Assembly: GCA_036785325.1 (NCBI GenBank)
Contig: JAXIVH010000103.1
Span: forward strand, 351,001 to 415,000
Source of the DNA: Urophycis tenuis
Taxonomy: Eukaryota; Chordata; Actinopteri; Gadiformes; Phycidae
Reading direction: 5' to 3'
Length of the DNA stretch: 64,000 nt
The position numbers were made by a program, and so were the translations under genes. The notes under the pieces are model-generated. The model saw only the letters and a list, made by a program, of their open reading frames with translations, ran no database searches and had not been told where the DNA came from. Position 1 is the stretch's first letter, and each line of letters opens with the position of its first letter. Below, in pieces: positions 23,354 to 33,892 of the stretch.

Positions 23354-23935
23354 ATGGCTGACAACGCCGCTTTGATCAAGATGCTGGAGTGATAGGATTT
23401 CCACCGACAGCTTGGTTTGTGCAGACGGAGGCCCAGTTTGCTGACCGTGATACCACCGACGACACCGCACGCTGTTTCCATGTCGTGTCGGTGCTGGGGA
23501 GATCCACTGCAGCCCGGGCGGTGAGTTTCATCACCGCCCCCCCAGCCCAGGTCAAGTACAGAGCGCTCAAAGCTTTCCTGCTGAAGACCTTCGAACTGTC
23601 GTAATCAGAACGAGCCCAACGGTTGTTGGCTATTCGAGGCCTCGGGGACAGCAAGCCTTCTGAGCACATGGAGATGATGCTCAACCAGGTACGGAGGAAC
23701 CGAACTTCCTATTCATCGAACTGTTCCTCCGGCACATGCCGCCACAGGTCCGGACGGCGCTCGCTAATACAAGGATTACCGAGCCCCGCGCGTTAGCCGA
23801 GGAGGCTGACCGCTTTTTCCTGGCTACCCAAAGTTTCGTCCCCGAGGTGCTAGGCCCGACGCACAGCCTCAACCCCCCGGACAGTGACAGACGAAGCAGC
23901 AGAGCCCCGGTAGTTACTGATGGCCGTGCTGGTAC
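23354..23935 (+). pseudogene. Gypsy-type gag remnant
   Basis: It begins ATGGCTGACAAC (23,354) and stops after 12 codons, but other frames continue the gag pattern: FVQTEAQFADR, RALKAFLLKTFELS, LLAIRGLGDSKPSEHM, LFLRHMPPQVRTALAN and ALAEEADRF. These match the retrotransposon gag domain of fish Gypsy elements. At least three stops or frameshifts make it non-functional. A SINE follows at 23,936. Confidence 0.75.
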
Positions 23936-24155
23936 AGGTATGTAGCTCAGTGGGTAGAGCGGGTCGTCCACCAACCGCAGGGTCGGCGGTTCGATTCCCT
24001 CCTCCAGCTGTCCGCATGTCGAAGTGTCCTTGAGGAAGACACTGAACCCCAACTTGCTCCCCGGGCGCTGACCACGGCTGCCCACTGCTCCTATGTAACA
24101 TAGGATGGGTCAAATGCAGAGAACCCAGCCCCTCCACCCCCTCCCCTTAGGGCGG
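23936..24155 (+). mobile_element. tRNA-derived SINE, first of two
   Basis: A-box TAGCTCAGTGGGTAGAG and B-box GGTTCGATTCC, then the tRNA-unrelated part GTGTCCTTGAGGAAGACACTG and ATGGGTCAAATGCAGAG. It interrupts the Gypsy remnant. The head would not fold into a functional tRNA with a proper acceptor stem. Confidence 0.8.
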
Positions 24156-24415
24156 CATGAAGCTCAGTGGGTAGAGCGGGTGGTTAGTGGTCGTCCGCTA
24201 ACCGTAGGGTTGGGGGTTCGATCCCTGTGATCCCCACTTCTAAAAAAACTGTCTACATGTCGAAGTGTCCTTGAGCAAAACACTGAACCCTGAACCCCAA
24301 CTTGCTCCAGGGCGCTGATCACAGCAGCCCACTGCTCCTATGTACAGTAGGATGGGTCAAATGCAGAGAACGAATTTCGTTCCTGTGTCACATGGGAATG
24401 ACAAATAATGACCAC
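24156..24415 (+). mobile_element. tRNA-derived SINE, second of two
   Basis: Same structure as the preceding copy (A-box AGCTCAGTGGGTAGAG, B-box GGTTCGATCCC, GTCCTTGAGCAAAACACTG), ending in GGGAATGACAAATAATGA. The head-to-tail arrangement suggests insertion of one into the end of the other, or a tandem event. Confidence 0.8.
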
Positions 24416-24429
24416 AAGGTCCAATAATT

Positions 24430-24835
24430 TAAATTACCTTCACGCACGTTTTGGCGCAAAAGCAAAGAGGTGCCGATCTCCTTGCCGCTTTAAACTGGCG
24501 GGAAACGCCAAAGCTTGTGCTCAATAGCGGCCGTGAGCGCAGGCACATCGACCCGGCTGCTGTTCATCAGAGACACTCTCTCTGGGCACGAGTTTCTCCT
24601 CGACACCGGCGCTCAGAGGAGCGTCCTGCCGGCTACAGTAGACGACACCATGGCCGGTGGACACGGTCCACATTTGAAGTCTGCTAACAACACCGCTATC
24701 CACACATAAGGCACACAGACCTGTGCTGGACCTGTGCTTCGGGGGCCGCCGGTTTGATTGGGATTTTGTCTTGGCAGACATCTCTTTTCCCCTCCTCGCC
24801 GTGGACTTCCTTTGTGCGCATGGTTTACTGGTGCT
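24430..24835 (+). pseudogene. Gypsy-type nucleocapsid-protease remnant
   Basis: The frame near 24,440 reads FGAKAKRC...PC, a decayed zinc-knuckle-like region. From 24,560 it reads LSGHEFLLDTGAQRSVLPA with the aspartic protease motif DTGA (Asp codon 24,602-24,604). Further pieces resembling the second half of the protease continue in shifted frames to 24,835, where a LINE tail starts. It belongs with the gag remnant on the other side of the SINEs. Confidence 0.75.
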
Positions 24836-25090
24836 AAGATAAGATAAAATATTCCTTTATTAATCCCCCTTAGGAGAAATTCACAGTGACCAGCAGTACA
24901 AGGGGATAGAGTATTGCAATAGAAGACCTGAAATAGACAATATACACTAAAAAATAAATAGATTTACCTAAATTAAGGTAAGATTATGTGCGAGCTCTTA
25001 GAATCAAGTCAGATGAAAAGTGAAAACCTATATACATACATGGTAGTCATCATTGAGATGAACAGTGCAGTTGGTAGGTGGACGTTAAGA
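24836..25090 (-). mobile_element. LINE 3'-tail fragment (minus strand)
   Basis: The reverse complement ends in CTCCTAAGGGGGATTAATAAAGGAATA and a TTATC-type tail. It contains one unit of the sequence that forms the 48-bp minisatellite at 7,268. Strongly 5' truncated. Confidence 0.75.
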
Positions 25091-25275
25091 ACAGCCGTCT
25101 AGTGGATGCACTGATGTTTTCCTCATTCCCGAGTGTCCGGGGTGAGGCAGCGTATGGCGAGCTCTCCAGCTCACTCTCAGAGGGTGACGAACATCAAGGC
25201 CTTCTCTGTGAGTTCATTGACATTTAACAGTTAGCCTGTGGAGGGGGCTGAGGGGGAGGGGGGGGGGGGGCGGAC

Positions 25276-25434
25276 CTTTGTGACCAGGAAGTGCGTGCTG
25301 CGCTCCGGGAGCCACCCCGTCTCACTGGAGAGGATCATCTCCAGCATGTCTCCATGGAGCTTCTCCATCACCACCAAGATGTGTTCCACCGTCTCCAACA
25401 TGGCCTCCATCAACACCTCCCCGGGGCGGTGGGA
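25276..25434 (-). pseudogene. PRKD-like exon: kinase N-lobe and hinge
   Basis: 159 nt, open. It encodes VVMEKLHGDMLEMILSSE then TGWLPERSTHFLVTK, matching the PRKD hinge region. Bounded by AG and GT on the minus strand. This is the last recognisable kinase exon. Confidence 0.85.
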
Positions 25435-25613
25435 CTGATTCTGGGAGGGAGCGCGGCACACGCACACAGAGACACACAAGTCAAACCACACGGAAATAAT
25501 CCATGTCTCTCTCACACAACACACACATGTTTACACACAGACACACACGGTTACACAAAAGATCCACGTGCATCTGGTGCTGCATTGCCGTGTGTGAGAG
25601 TCTGTTGCAGTAC

Positions 25614-25748
25614 CTGTAAGATGGTGGCCTCGTTCTTCAGCTTGGTTTGGAGAGCGCCCTAGAGTCCCACAGTACCTTCAAACACAACACCAAACTGCCC
25701 TGAGCCCAGCATCTTGTCTGTGAGGATCTGATACACAAGGCTGATGTC
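25614..25748 (-). pseudogene. PRKD-like exon: kinase glycine-rich loop, disrupted
   Basis: Minus strand DISLVYQILTDKMLGSG then QFGVVFEG is followed by TVGL and a stop, and resumes as TKLKNEATILQ before the GT donor. The segment that should hold the ATP-anchoring lysine is replaced by about 30 unrelated bases. Confidence 0.8.
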
Positions 25749-26132
25749 CTGCAGAGCACACAGCAGTCAGACGCAGTGCTGACGGCCAGGATAAGGATCA
25801 TTGTAATGTTGACATGCAGTTGTAATGAGGCACTACTCAATGCACTCGCTTCTCTGTGCAGGCCTGTGGAAAAACAACATGTTAATAAAGTTTTATCTTC
25901 ATCTATCATGGATACACTCCTACAGAGGATCACGGATCTTGAACTTGTAGCGATGGAACACAAAATATAGGCGTCACCGTGCAACTATCGATTGACCCAT
26001 TAAATCTGGTCAACTGCATGACAATAGCACATAAAAGAGTAGATTCACAACCGAATCACAGCAGTCACGCCTCGTGAAACACAACCCGACTCGTCGCCGT
26101 GGACACTATCGGGTGTGCGTCCCGGCTCCTAC

Positions 26133-26401
26133 CTTGGCCCTGCCCCACTGGCGTTCTCCCGCCTCCACCGTGATTGGCCCGGACGGCCACGGCCCCGCCC
26201 CCCTCCCCGCCGCCGCTGCCGCACAACACGGACATCAGGGCTCGCCGCAAGTCCCTCCCCCAGACCTGGGCGTGGGCTGGCAGGCAGTACACGGCCCGGC
26301 CCGTCACCACCTCCAACCAGTGGGGCCGGTTGCCCCGGCAACGCATCCACCGTGAGCTCCGCGGGGCCCCTGACCTGCAGCACCTCCGAGAGAGGGATCT
26401 C
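26133..26401 (-). pseudogene. PRKD-like exon: PH domain, second part, frameshifted
   Basis: It starts EIPLSEVLQVRGPAEL in one frame and continues PHWLEVVTGRAVYC and RDLRRALMSVL in another. The shift lies near 26,335-26,345 in a CCGGGG run. The length is 269 nt, one short of a multiple of three, as expected for a single-base loss. Splice signals remain. Confidence 0.75.
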
Positions 26402-26802
26402 CTGGGGAGGAGGAGGAAGAGGATGAGGAATGACTGAATATGAACAACTCATGCTCACTTGTTTGGTTTACCCAGTGACCCAGAAAGCATTTACACCCAG
26501 TGTCAATTAAAATATAGTTTCATGTTACGGGGCGAATTTGGACACAAACTCAAGTTTCACGGTGGTTATACGTGCATTGTGAGGGATTTCCATATGTTTC
26601 AGACATGCAAAACATCGAGCTTCTTTCCTCTCTGCCATAACGGGTTTGTGCATGGAAACACGGGAACGGGTGGAGGAACTCAATTTGTCCTCTAGATGTC
26701 ACAAAATCTGAGGAAAGAGAGCCCAGCAGTGCGTGAGTGAGTGAGGGTGAGTGAGTGAGTGAGTTGTGGACACAGGAACTAGAGCCCTGGTCAAGACAAT
26801 AC

Positions 26803-26880
26803 CTTGTAGTACTTGCTGCTGCCTTCGTTCTGGTACAGAGTGATGCTCTTCAAGTCCAACACCCAGTAGTGACGTTTTCT
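26803..26880 (-). pseudogene. PRKD-like exon: PH domain, first part
   Basis: 78 nt between CCCAG and GTATTG on the minus strand. It encodes RKRHYWVLDLKSITLYQ then NEGSSKYYK, close to the PRKD PH domain. The frame is open and the splice sites look intact. Confidence 0.8.
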
Positions 26881-26917
26881 CTGGGACACATTCAGGAAGA
26901 AATCAATAATTCAGAGT

Positions 26918-27160
26918 GTGTGTGTGTGTGTGTGTGTGTGCGTGCGTGTGTGTGTTTGTTTGCGTGTGTGTGTGTGTGCTCCTTCACCAGCATGTCTGTG
27001 TGTGTGTGGTGTGTGTTTGTGTGTGTGTGTGTGTTCTCCCTCACCAGCGTGTCCATGTGTGTTTGTGTGTGTTTGTATTTGTGTGTGTGGTGTGTGTTTG
27101 TGTGTTTGTATGTGTGTGTGTGCTCCCTCACCAGTGTGTCCATGTGTGTGTGCTCCGTGA

Positions 27161-27235
<75 letters not shown>

Positions 27236-27267
27236 TTGTGTGTGTGTGTGTGTGTGTGTGCGTATGT

Positions 27268-27312
<45 letters not shown>

Positions 27313-27334
27313 CCCTCACCAGTGTGTCCATGTG

Positions 27335-27396
<62 letters not shown>

Positions 27397-27460
27397 TGTC
27401 TGTGTGTGTGTGTGTGTGGTGTGTGTGTGCTCCCTCACCAGTGTGTCCATGTGTGTGTGG
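26918..27460. repeat. Long (TG)n microsatellite with minisatellite inserts
   Basis: TG runs interrupted by a recurring GCTCCCTCACCAGTGTGTCCATG segment (for example near 26,978, 27,037, 27,121, 27,311 and 27,430). It lies within the decayed kinase gene. Cys/Val-rich frames are artefacts of the repeat. Confidence 0.93.
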
Positions 27461-27461
27461 T

Positions 27462-27965
27462 GCACAGACTGTATATAAATATGGACAAACCCTCCCTGAC
27501 GTCACCCATAGACATTCTTATCAGCGGAGATGAAGCCTAAAATTGAGCTTCTGGGCGCCGCCATCTTGGACATATCAGTTTGTGTTCTAAGCCCGCCTAC
27601 CTCCGGCCAGACCAATCAAAGCCTCGAATCCGTGAAGGTCATGCCGTGATTACAGATGACAGCTGCCAATCAAGTTGACCACGCCCTTAATTATTCATAA
27701 AATAAATCCTTCTCTGTGCATTAAAATAATGGATTCTAAAAAAATTCACCCCCCTCACAGTTGTCATGGACTCGAACACTACTGAAAGACACCAAAACCG
27801 TTTTTTGAACCAGGCTGTAAACATGTTTATTTTGGCTGTAAAGTTGGACATTTTAACATGGGTGTCTATGGGAGTTGACTCCGTTCTGCAGCCAGCCTCA
27901 AGCAGCCAGTCGAGGAACTGCAAGTTTTTGCACTTCCGCATGGGCTTCATTTTTCAGCATGGAAT
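27462..27965. repeat. Interspersed repeat, unclassified
   Basis: It starts GACTGTATATAAATATGGAC and includes GCCGCCATCTTGG. I recall this combination from a widespread fish repeat but cannot place it in a family. No coding content. The rest to about 28,260 shows nothing identifiable. Confidence 0.45.
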
Positions 27966-28336
27966 GTTGCCGCTTGGTGTGGTGCAGCAGCCACCCCTCT
28001 CTCAGCACACAGCTAGCTCGTCTCTTAGCGTGGTGCACGGTCACCACCCTCATCAGGGGGATGGAGCTGCTGAAACATGGACTACACAGACGAGGACGTC
28101 AGAGCAACATATGTGTCAACCTTCAGCTATCACTGTTGCATCATGGGGAATGGAGTTGGTACGAGACTTGATGTCCGGCCATTTTGTCTTTTCATCACTT
28201 TTCAAAGCCATCGACAAAATAAAGTGTCTCTACCTTGTTGAATGAGTGAATTTAGAGCTATCACCAGAGAAAGTGAACATGTGCAATTATTAAAGTAACT
28301 GCCAGGTGTACACTAAATGGTGAAAAAGAGAGAGGG

Positions 28337-28337
<1 letters not shown>

Positions 28338-28393
<56 letters not shown>

Positions 28394-28460
28394 ATTACGA
28401 CATCATCATCATCATCACCCCCACCATCACCACCACCACCATCATCATCACCCCCACCAC
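28338..28460. repeat. (GA)n microsatellite and (CAT/CAC)n triplet repeat
   Basis: A pure GA run (28,338-28,389) followed by CATCATCATCACC-type triplets (28,401-28,457). Confidence 0.92.
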
Positions 28461-28499
28461 CCCTGACCCTCATCATCAGGCCCCCCAGGCTCCTCCTAC

Positions 28500-28585
28500 C
28501 TCCACCCTCCAGGCCCTGACGGAGCAGCCCCCACAGCATCTCCCCACAGTGGTGGCAGAAGGTGGGGGAGCGGTACGAGTGCATC
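28500..28585 (-). pseudogene. PRKD-like exon: first C1 (diacylglycerol-binding) domain, truncated
   Basis: Minus strand MHSYRSPTFCHHCGEMLWG then LLRQGLEGGG. The family has LKCEGCG at this point, so the next zinc-binding cysteine is lost. The exon's 5' part is cut off by the LINE fragment starting at 28,588. Confidence 0.75.
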
Positions 28586-28587
28586 AT

Positions 28588-28876
28588 GGACCACCTACAG
28601 CAGGCACCTGAGAGCTCTGGAACAGCACCACCAGAGAACCTTGAGGAAGATACTGAGGATCAAATGGGATGACAGACGCACAAACATCAGCGTTCTGGCA
28701 GAGGTCAAAATGTCCAGCATCACCACCACAATAATGAAACACCAACTCCGGTGGACCGGCCATCTCATCCGCATGGCCGACACCCGTCTCCCAAAACAGA
28801 TTCTGTATTCTGAACTGGAGAGAGGTCCGCGAGCTCCAGGTGGGCAAAAGAAACGGTTCAAGGACAACATCAAGAC
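28588..28876 (+). mobile_element. LINE polymerase C-terminal fragment, left part
   Basis: An open frame reads LRKILRIKWDDRRTN, LRWTGHLIRMADTRLPKQ and RGPRAPGGQKKRFKDNIKT, the C-terminal tail of a fish LINE polymerase. It abuts the truncated PRKD C1 exon and is interrupted at 28,876 by a solo LTR; the frame resumes at 29,594. Confidence 0.75.
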
Positions 28877-29593
28877 TGTCACGGGTTCGTTGTCCGTGTG
28901 TTTGAAAAAATGATGGCTCAGCCGGCGAACTTAGGTGAGTGATATTTATTTTACAAAACAAAAACCCCAAAACCCAAACACCCCGTGGAAGACATGAATT
29001 GGCCAAAAAATAGACAGACTGGTACAAATAAACACGGTACTTAAAGTAGTAGTAGCATCTCTGGGTTTAGCTAGCCCTCGGGTAGCATCACGGTCCCCCT
29101 TCCCCTTTACCTACTGCTACCTACTCCTCTTATATAACCCTAGCCCCTCCTTCGGGCATACCAACTCCTAATTGGCAGGGGGGTTTTAGCCTAACCCATC
29201 AAGAAAAGCCTTGTGGTTCCCCCAAACCACACCCATCCCCACAGATGGTGGATAACAAATAAACATAAACATTTTAAACAGACCATAACATTACTATAAC
29301 ATTCTAAACATACAAATACAAAACTCCCCAAGTCCCCTTTAATGGCGGAGTCCGTGGTCACCTGACCAGCCGTAGCGCGCCACTAGCGCTATTTCAGGAA
29401 GCACTCTGGTAGTGCTTCGGCTTGGCCCCGAGACCAACTACGACCGCGGCAGCAGGTGAGTGCGTCGCCTCCTGCTTCGCGATGGCTCCACGGGCATGGG
29501 GAGAGCGCTGCGTGCGCTCCCGGCACCGGCTCTCCCCGAGCGTGAGCCCGTGTTGTCGCGGTGACGGTGCGTTCAGCGGTGCGCTCCGTCACA
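28877..29593 (-). mobile_element. Solo LTR with 5-bp target duplication
   Basis: It begins TGTCACGG, ends CCGTCACA, and is flanked by AAGAC on both sides (28,872-28,876 and 29,594-29,598). Removing it restores a continuous LINE reading frame across the joint. On the minus strand it has TTATATAAG (near 29,130) and AATAAA downstream (near 28,950). No internal coding region. Confidence 0.85.
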
Positions 29594-29868
29594 AAGACAA
29601 ACCTTAAACAATTCTGTATTTCATCTCCAAACTGGGAGCACATGGCTCTGAACAGGTGCCGATGGAAGGAAGCGGTGCAAGAAGGTGCACTATGAGGGGG
29701 AACTCCACCGTGTCGCAGAAACAAAACGACAGCTCCGCAAGGAAAGACAGAAAAAGGCTCCAGCACGACCACAATCCACTACCACTTTTCCATGTCAAAA
29801 CTGCACCAAAATATGTGGGTCACGGATCGGCCTCTATGCCCACCTGAAGACCCACAAGTAGACAACCC
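29594..29868 (+). mobile_element. LINE polymerase C-terminal fragment with a C2H2 zinc finger, right part
   Basis: Continuation of 28,588-28,876. After a region rich in Arg/Lys it ends in FPCQNCTKICGSRIG then LYAHLKTHK and TAG (29,787-29,861), a Cys2-His2-like finger at the very C-terminus. Minor frameshifts are present between the two recognisable parts. Confidence 0.7.
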
Positions 29869-29907
29869 CATGCAGAAGACAGTCATACTCGTTTCGAGTG
29901 ACCGCCG

Positions 29908-30421
29908 ATGATGAACACGTTCAGCCACATGCTCACTCAGCCAAGTGCCTCAAGTGCTTGGGCGCTCCCTCATCCCACCAATCCATCAGGCTCAGGAAGC
30001 TCCAACACCACCAGACAAAAGACAATGGAATGGACTGAACTCACATTCACATACACCACTTCACACACCGTGGACTGTGTCCTAGCCGTTGTTGTTATTC
30101 CAGGTCTATTCATATGTTGTACCTGGAATATCCGTATAAATTTGCACATCTTGCACCTTGCACTTTCCGCATATTTGCACTATCTATCTACTTTGCATTT
30201 TGCACCATAAACAGCTATCAAGGACACTAGTATGCATACAGGTTCTCACTCGTCACCGACCTGACTTAAGAGCTCGTATTTAATCTAATTTATTGTTTAT
30301 TGTTTATTGTGTATTGACTTAGCCAGGCTCTTACTGCACATCTATCCCCTGTACTGCTGGTCACTGTGAATTTCTCCTAAGGGGGATTAATAAAGGAATA
30401 TCTTATCTTATCTTATCTTAT
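29908..30421 (+). mobile_element. 5'-truncated Rex/CR1-like LINE (3' end)
   Basis: It starts in the same C-terminal coding region as the minus-strand LINEs at 34,250-34,450 (FSHMLTQPSASS...) and runs to the shared 3' end CTAAGGGGGATTAATAAAG and a TTATC tail. Confidence 0.75.
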
Positions 30422-30424
30422 GAT

Positions 30425-30506
<82 letters not shown>

Positions 30507-30577
30507 TGTGCGTGTGCGTGCGTTTGTGTGTGTGTGTGTGTGTATGAATGTATGTGTGTATGTATGTGTGTGTGTGT

Positions 30578-30641
<64 letters not shown>

Positions 30642-30655
30642 GTGTGTGTGTGTAT

Positions 30656-30714
<59 letters not shown>
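30425..30714. repeat. (TG)n microsatellite
   Basis: Nearly 290 bp of TG with a few TA and CG interruptions, directly after the LINE tail and before the first PRKD-like exon. Confidence 0.96.
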
Positions 30715-30717
<3 letters not shown>

Positions 30718-30727
30718 GTCTGATGAC

Positions 30728-30856
30728 CTGGATGAGGTGGCCCTCCTGCAGTAGCTCCTGCTGGGTCATGCGCTGCAGGCCCTGCTGCTGGGAGCCGGCC
30801 AGGGGTCTGAACAGCAGGACCCTCTCCCCCAGGCCCACCACACTGCAGTGGGGAGC
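30728..30856 (-). pseudogene. PRKD-like exon: N-terminal ubiquitin-like domain part
   Basis: 129 nt, phase 0, bounded by AG and GT on the minus strand. It encodes VVGLGERVLLFRPL and LLQEGHLIQ, matching the pattern GLYDKILLF...IQEGDLVEVV of PRKDs. The frame is open. Confidence 0.7.
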
Positions 30857-30995
30857 CTGGGGGGACGCACAGATAAACACAACGGCGCCAAGATCAGGTC
30901 AACTAAGAGATGAGAATGTAAGCTCAACTAGTGGCAACATGGGGGGGGGGATATGGGACGATTCCATTTTTTTGTCAATACTTAAAACATTTTTA

Positions 30996-31215
30996 GATTA
31001 GATTAGATTCAACTTTATTGTCATTGTGCAGAGTACAAGTACAGGGACAACGAAATGCAGTTGGCGTTCTAGCCAGAAGTGCAAATGTGCAAAAAAGTTG
31101 CGGGTTGTAATGCAGAATAAGTTGCAGAGTGCAAAATTGAAAAACATGAAAAGTGGCAGTAGTTATTAAAGTGACGGTAATTAACGGTAGTTACTAAAGT
31201 GACAGTAAACAGTCC
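30996..31215 (-). mobile_element. LINE 3'-end fragment (GATTA tail), minus strand
   Basis: GATTAGATTAGATTCAAC then TTTATTGTCATTGTGCAGAG is the reverse complement of a common fish LINE 3' end. No coding part. A (GT)n run follows at 31,432-31,497; the rest of 31,216-31,640 shows nothing recognisable. Confidence 0.6.
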
Positions 31216-31446
31216 AGGTGGAGATCGTCACTGATCGTTTTATGACAATGATTTATGCCGTAACACCACAAACCACAGTGGTGAAATACACTATGTATCA
31301 CCAAAAGGTTAAAAGTTGTGTCCTTGTGGATGGAAATGTCAACGCGGTCAAAGCAGAAGCGTTTGTTCAAACGCTGAACCGTAGAAGCTGACCTGCTGGA
31401 AGAAGTGAGCTCGGAGCAGTCAGAGTCATCGTGTGTGTGTGTGTGG

Positions 31447-31499
<53 letters not shown>

Positions 31500-31642
31500 G
31501 CAGGAGTTGTGAGCGAACTGTCTCAGTTATTGTGTTATTAGAATCGCCCAGTTAGGTGAACCCAAGACGCTCGGTTACACGATGTTATCACAGCCGACTC
31601 AACATAGCGAATCATGTGTGAGACGGTGGCTCACCAGCCACA

Positions 31643-32334
31643 GTCGGTGTGGCTCTATTCACAACACACAACACAGGTCGGTGTAGCTCTATTCACAACA
31701 CACAACACAGGTCGGTGTAGCTCTATTCACAACACACAACACAGGTCGGTGTAGCTCTATTCACAACACACAACACAGGTTGGTGTAGCTCTATTCACAA
31801 CACACAACACAGGTCGGTGAAGCTCTATTCACAACACACAACACAGGTCGGTGTAGCTCTATTCACAACACACAACACAGGTCGGTGTAGCTCTATTCAC
31901 AACACACAACACAGGTCGGTGTAGCTCTATTCACAACACACAACACAGGTCGGTGTAGCTCTATTCACAACACACAACACAGGTCGGTGTGGCTCTATTC
32001 ACAACACACAACACAGGTCGGTGTAGCTCTATTCACAACACACAACACAGGTCGGTGTAGCTCTATTCACAACACACAACACAGGTCGGTGTAGCTCTAT
32101 TCACAACACACAACACAGGTCGGTGTAGCTCTATTCACAACACACAACACAGGTCGGTGTAGCTCTATTCACAACACACAACACAGGGTGGTGTAGCTCT
32201 ATTCACAACACACAACACAGGTCGGTGTAGCTCTATTCACAACACACAACACAGGTCGGTGAAGCTCTATTCACAACACACAACACAGGTCGGTGTAGCT
32301 CTATTCACAACACACAACACAGGTCGGTGTAGCT
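31643..32334. repeat. 34-bp minisatellite, about 20 units
   Basis: Direct 34-bp units starting GTCGGTGTAGCTCTATTC and ending in the CA-rich ACAACACACAACACA. The units are almost identical, with single changes (GTGTGG, GTGAAG, GGGTGG variants). Confidence 0.97.
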
Positions 32335-33890
32335 GATCGTGAGGAGATTGTTGCTGATGCTGAAGACCAAGAAGTACCAGGAACTCTATATAGTTTAAGC
32401 TGACGTTGTTTATTGGTCTCGTACGAGGAGAAGCAGAGGATTTCATCAAGCAAGAGATTTGTGCGTGAATCTTCCTCAGTTCCTTCTGCCTGCTCCCGGA
32501 AACACAGTGTATTAAATACAAGTCTCAAACCGGAACAGCATGACAGGAGTGTCCCATTCTGATTGGCTTATAATGTATAAAGATTACGTGTTACTAAGCA
32601 GATTTGACATGACGTAGGTGTATCCTTCAATCACTTTATGTTATGTCTCCAAGTTCCAGAGAGTCAGACTTAAAGTCGCCAAGAGGAAGAGGATTAACCT
32701 AACCGTACCATTGCTAGATGCTATTTGTCCTAACAGTAGCTCTGTTCACAACACACAATACGGGTGGGTTTATTGGTGGGCGTTTATGGCTTGTGTTATT
32801 GTTCTGATGCGTCCATCTCTTTGCACCTGACGCCTCGAGAACTACAATCATGGATGAACACAGTACAACAACACGTTAACAACAACGTGTGCGCCACATA
32901 GCGCCAAAACAAAGACAACACAAAGTGACACTTTGTGCAAAATACCTCGTTGGCTGCTTGTCATGAAAAGAGATATTGATTCCCTATTGTCATCGGAAAG
33001 TTTCTTCGTCTGCTTACATAACTTCAGACGTCAACGTTCATTAGAATTGATACAAGTCATGGTAGCTTGGGGACTGTGGCGTAACAAGCCGACGACGGGC
33101 CGTAAGCAGGATGATCAAGACGGGCCCCCTATAGGCTACAACGTGTAATGACACAACGTCCACCAATAGCCTACCATAGGCCATGAGGTCATACAGGCCT
33201 ACAGCGTAGTAGAAATGAGACCACTCACAAAAGTACGCGCTCCACAAGAAATAAAACAAACGGTGACGGCGCCCCATTAATAGGCCCTACATAAATAAAT
33301 AAAAACACTGGTGACAGCAGGAAAAAGAACAAACTCCAAACTCCACACCAAAGACACAATAAACCCAAAAACAATACCGGACCATTAAAATACATAAAAA
33401 GGTGCTGACTTACATCAAAGCTGCATTTTCCGGGCTTTCCTCTGCACAAAGTTGTGTTCAATAAATAATAATGATATTAATATTTATAATAACAATAATA
33501 AATAATAATGTGCATTCTCAATTGACAGTATGGCAAGTCCAGATAATCGGGACAGTCCCATTGAGCTCCTCAGGTAGCTGTTTATAAGTTGAAGTTTGGA
33601 AAATGAGCTCTCTGCAGATTTTCAACATTAACATACTGTATATGCATACATAGATATAGATATCAATCTACCTATATACAGTAGATATAGGTATGTGTGT
33701 GTGTATATATAGGCCTATATACATATACATACATGTCATGATCAATACAACATCCTGTACGTCCAAATAAGTCCTGTAATGTGTGCAGGTGAAATGTGTA
33801 CATAGTGTGCATAGTTTTTTTGTTTGTTTTGTATTTTTATCTAGCACTTAATCAGATGGAGCTCTGATAAGCAAATTTCCCCAGAGTGGA
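32335..33890. other. Non-coding stretch, unassigned
   Basis: No convincing coding region. The minus strand of 32,335-32,520 has AATAAA and a TA-rich segment and could be LTR-derived, but I could not define ends. 33,470-33,530 is AT-rich; 33,640-33,740 has short TA/CATA repeats. Confidence 0.4.
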
Positions 33891-33892
33891 AC

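Larger units (their letters stand above)
25276..30856 (-). pseudogene. Decayed protein kinase D (PRKD-family) gene fragment
   Basis: Six minus-strand exon-like blocks with splice signals follow the domain order of PRKD kinases: N-terminal ubiquitin-like part (30,728-30,856), first C1 zinc finger (28,500-28,585), PH domain (26,803-26,880 and 26,133-26,401), kinase glycine loop (25,614-25,748) and kinase N-lobe/hinge (25,276-25,434). The C-lobe and second C1 domain are missing. Damage: the C1 block loses a metal-binding Cys, the PH exon is 269 nt with a frameshift, and the G-loop exon has an in-frame stop and lacks the catalytic lysine segment. PRKDs are diacylglycerol-responsive Ser/Thr kinases. 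This copy cannot make one. PRKD2 seems the closest match from memory, but the subtype is not established. Confidence 0.8.

Noticed and set aside
23938..24005. Possible tRNA gene
   Set aside because: A- and B-boxes are present, but the body continues into SINE sequence and no proper acceptor stem is seen; a second SINE copy follows.
26755..27540. Long Cys/Val-rich and His/Thr-rich open frames across TG/CA runs (also at 2,317, 22,859, 30,413, 54,091)
   Set aside because: Dinucleotide repeats have no stop codons in these frames; there is no domain, splice or codon-usage support.
27766..28245. 159-codon plus-strand frame
   Set aside because: Starts inside an interspersed repeat, lies antisense to the decayed kinase gene and shows no domain.
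29389..29772. Minus-strand frame of 127 codons
   Set aside because: Spans the end of the solo LTR and the LINE tail; no domain, and the LINE reads on the opposite strand.
31643..32334. CRISPR-like regular spacing of repeats
   Set aside because: Units are contiguous with no unique spacers, and the genome is eukaryotic.
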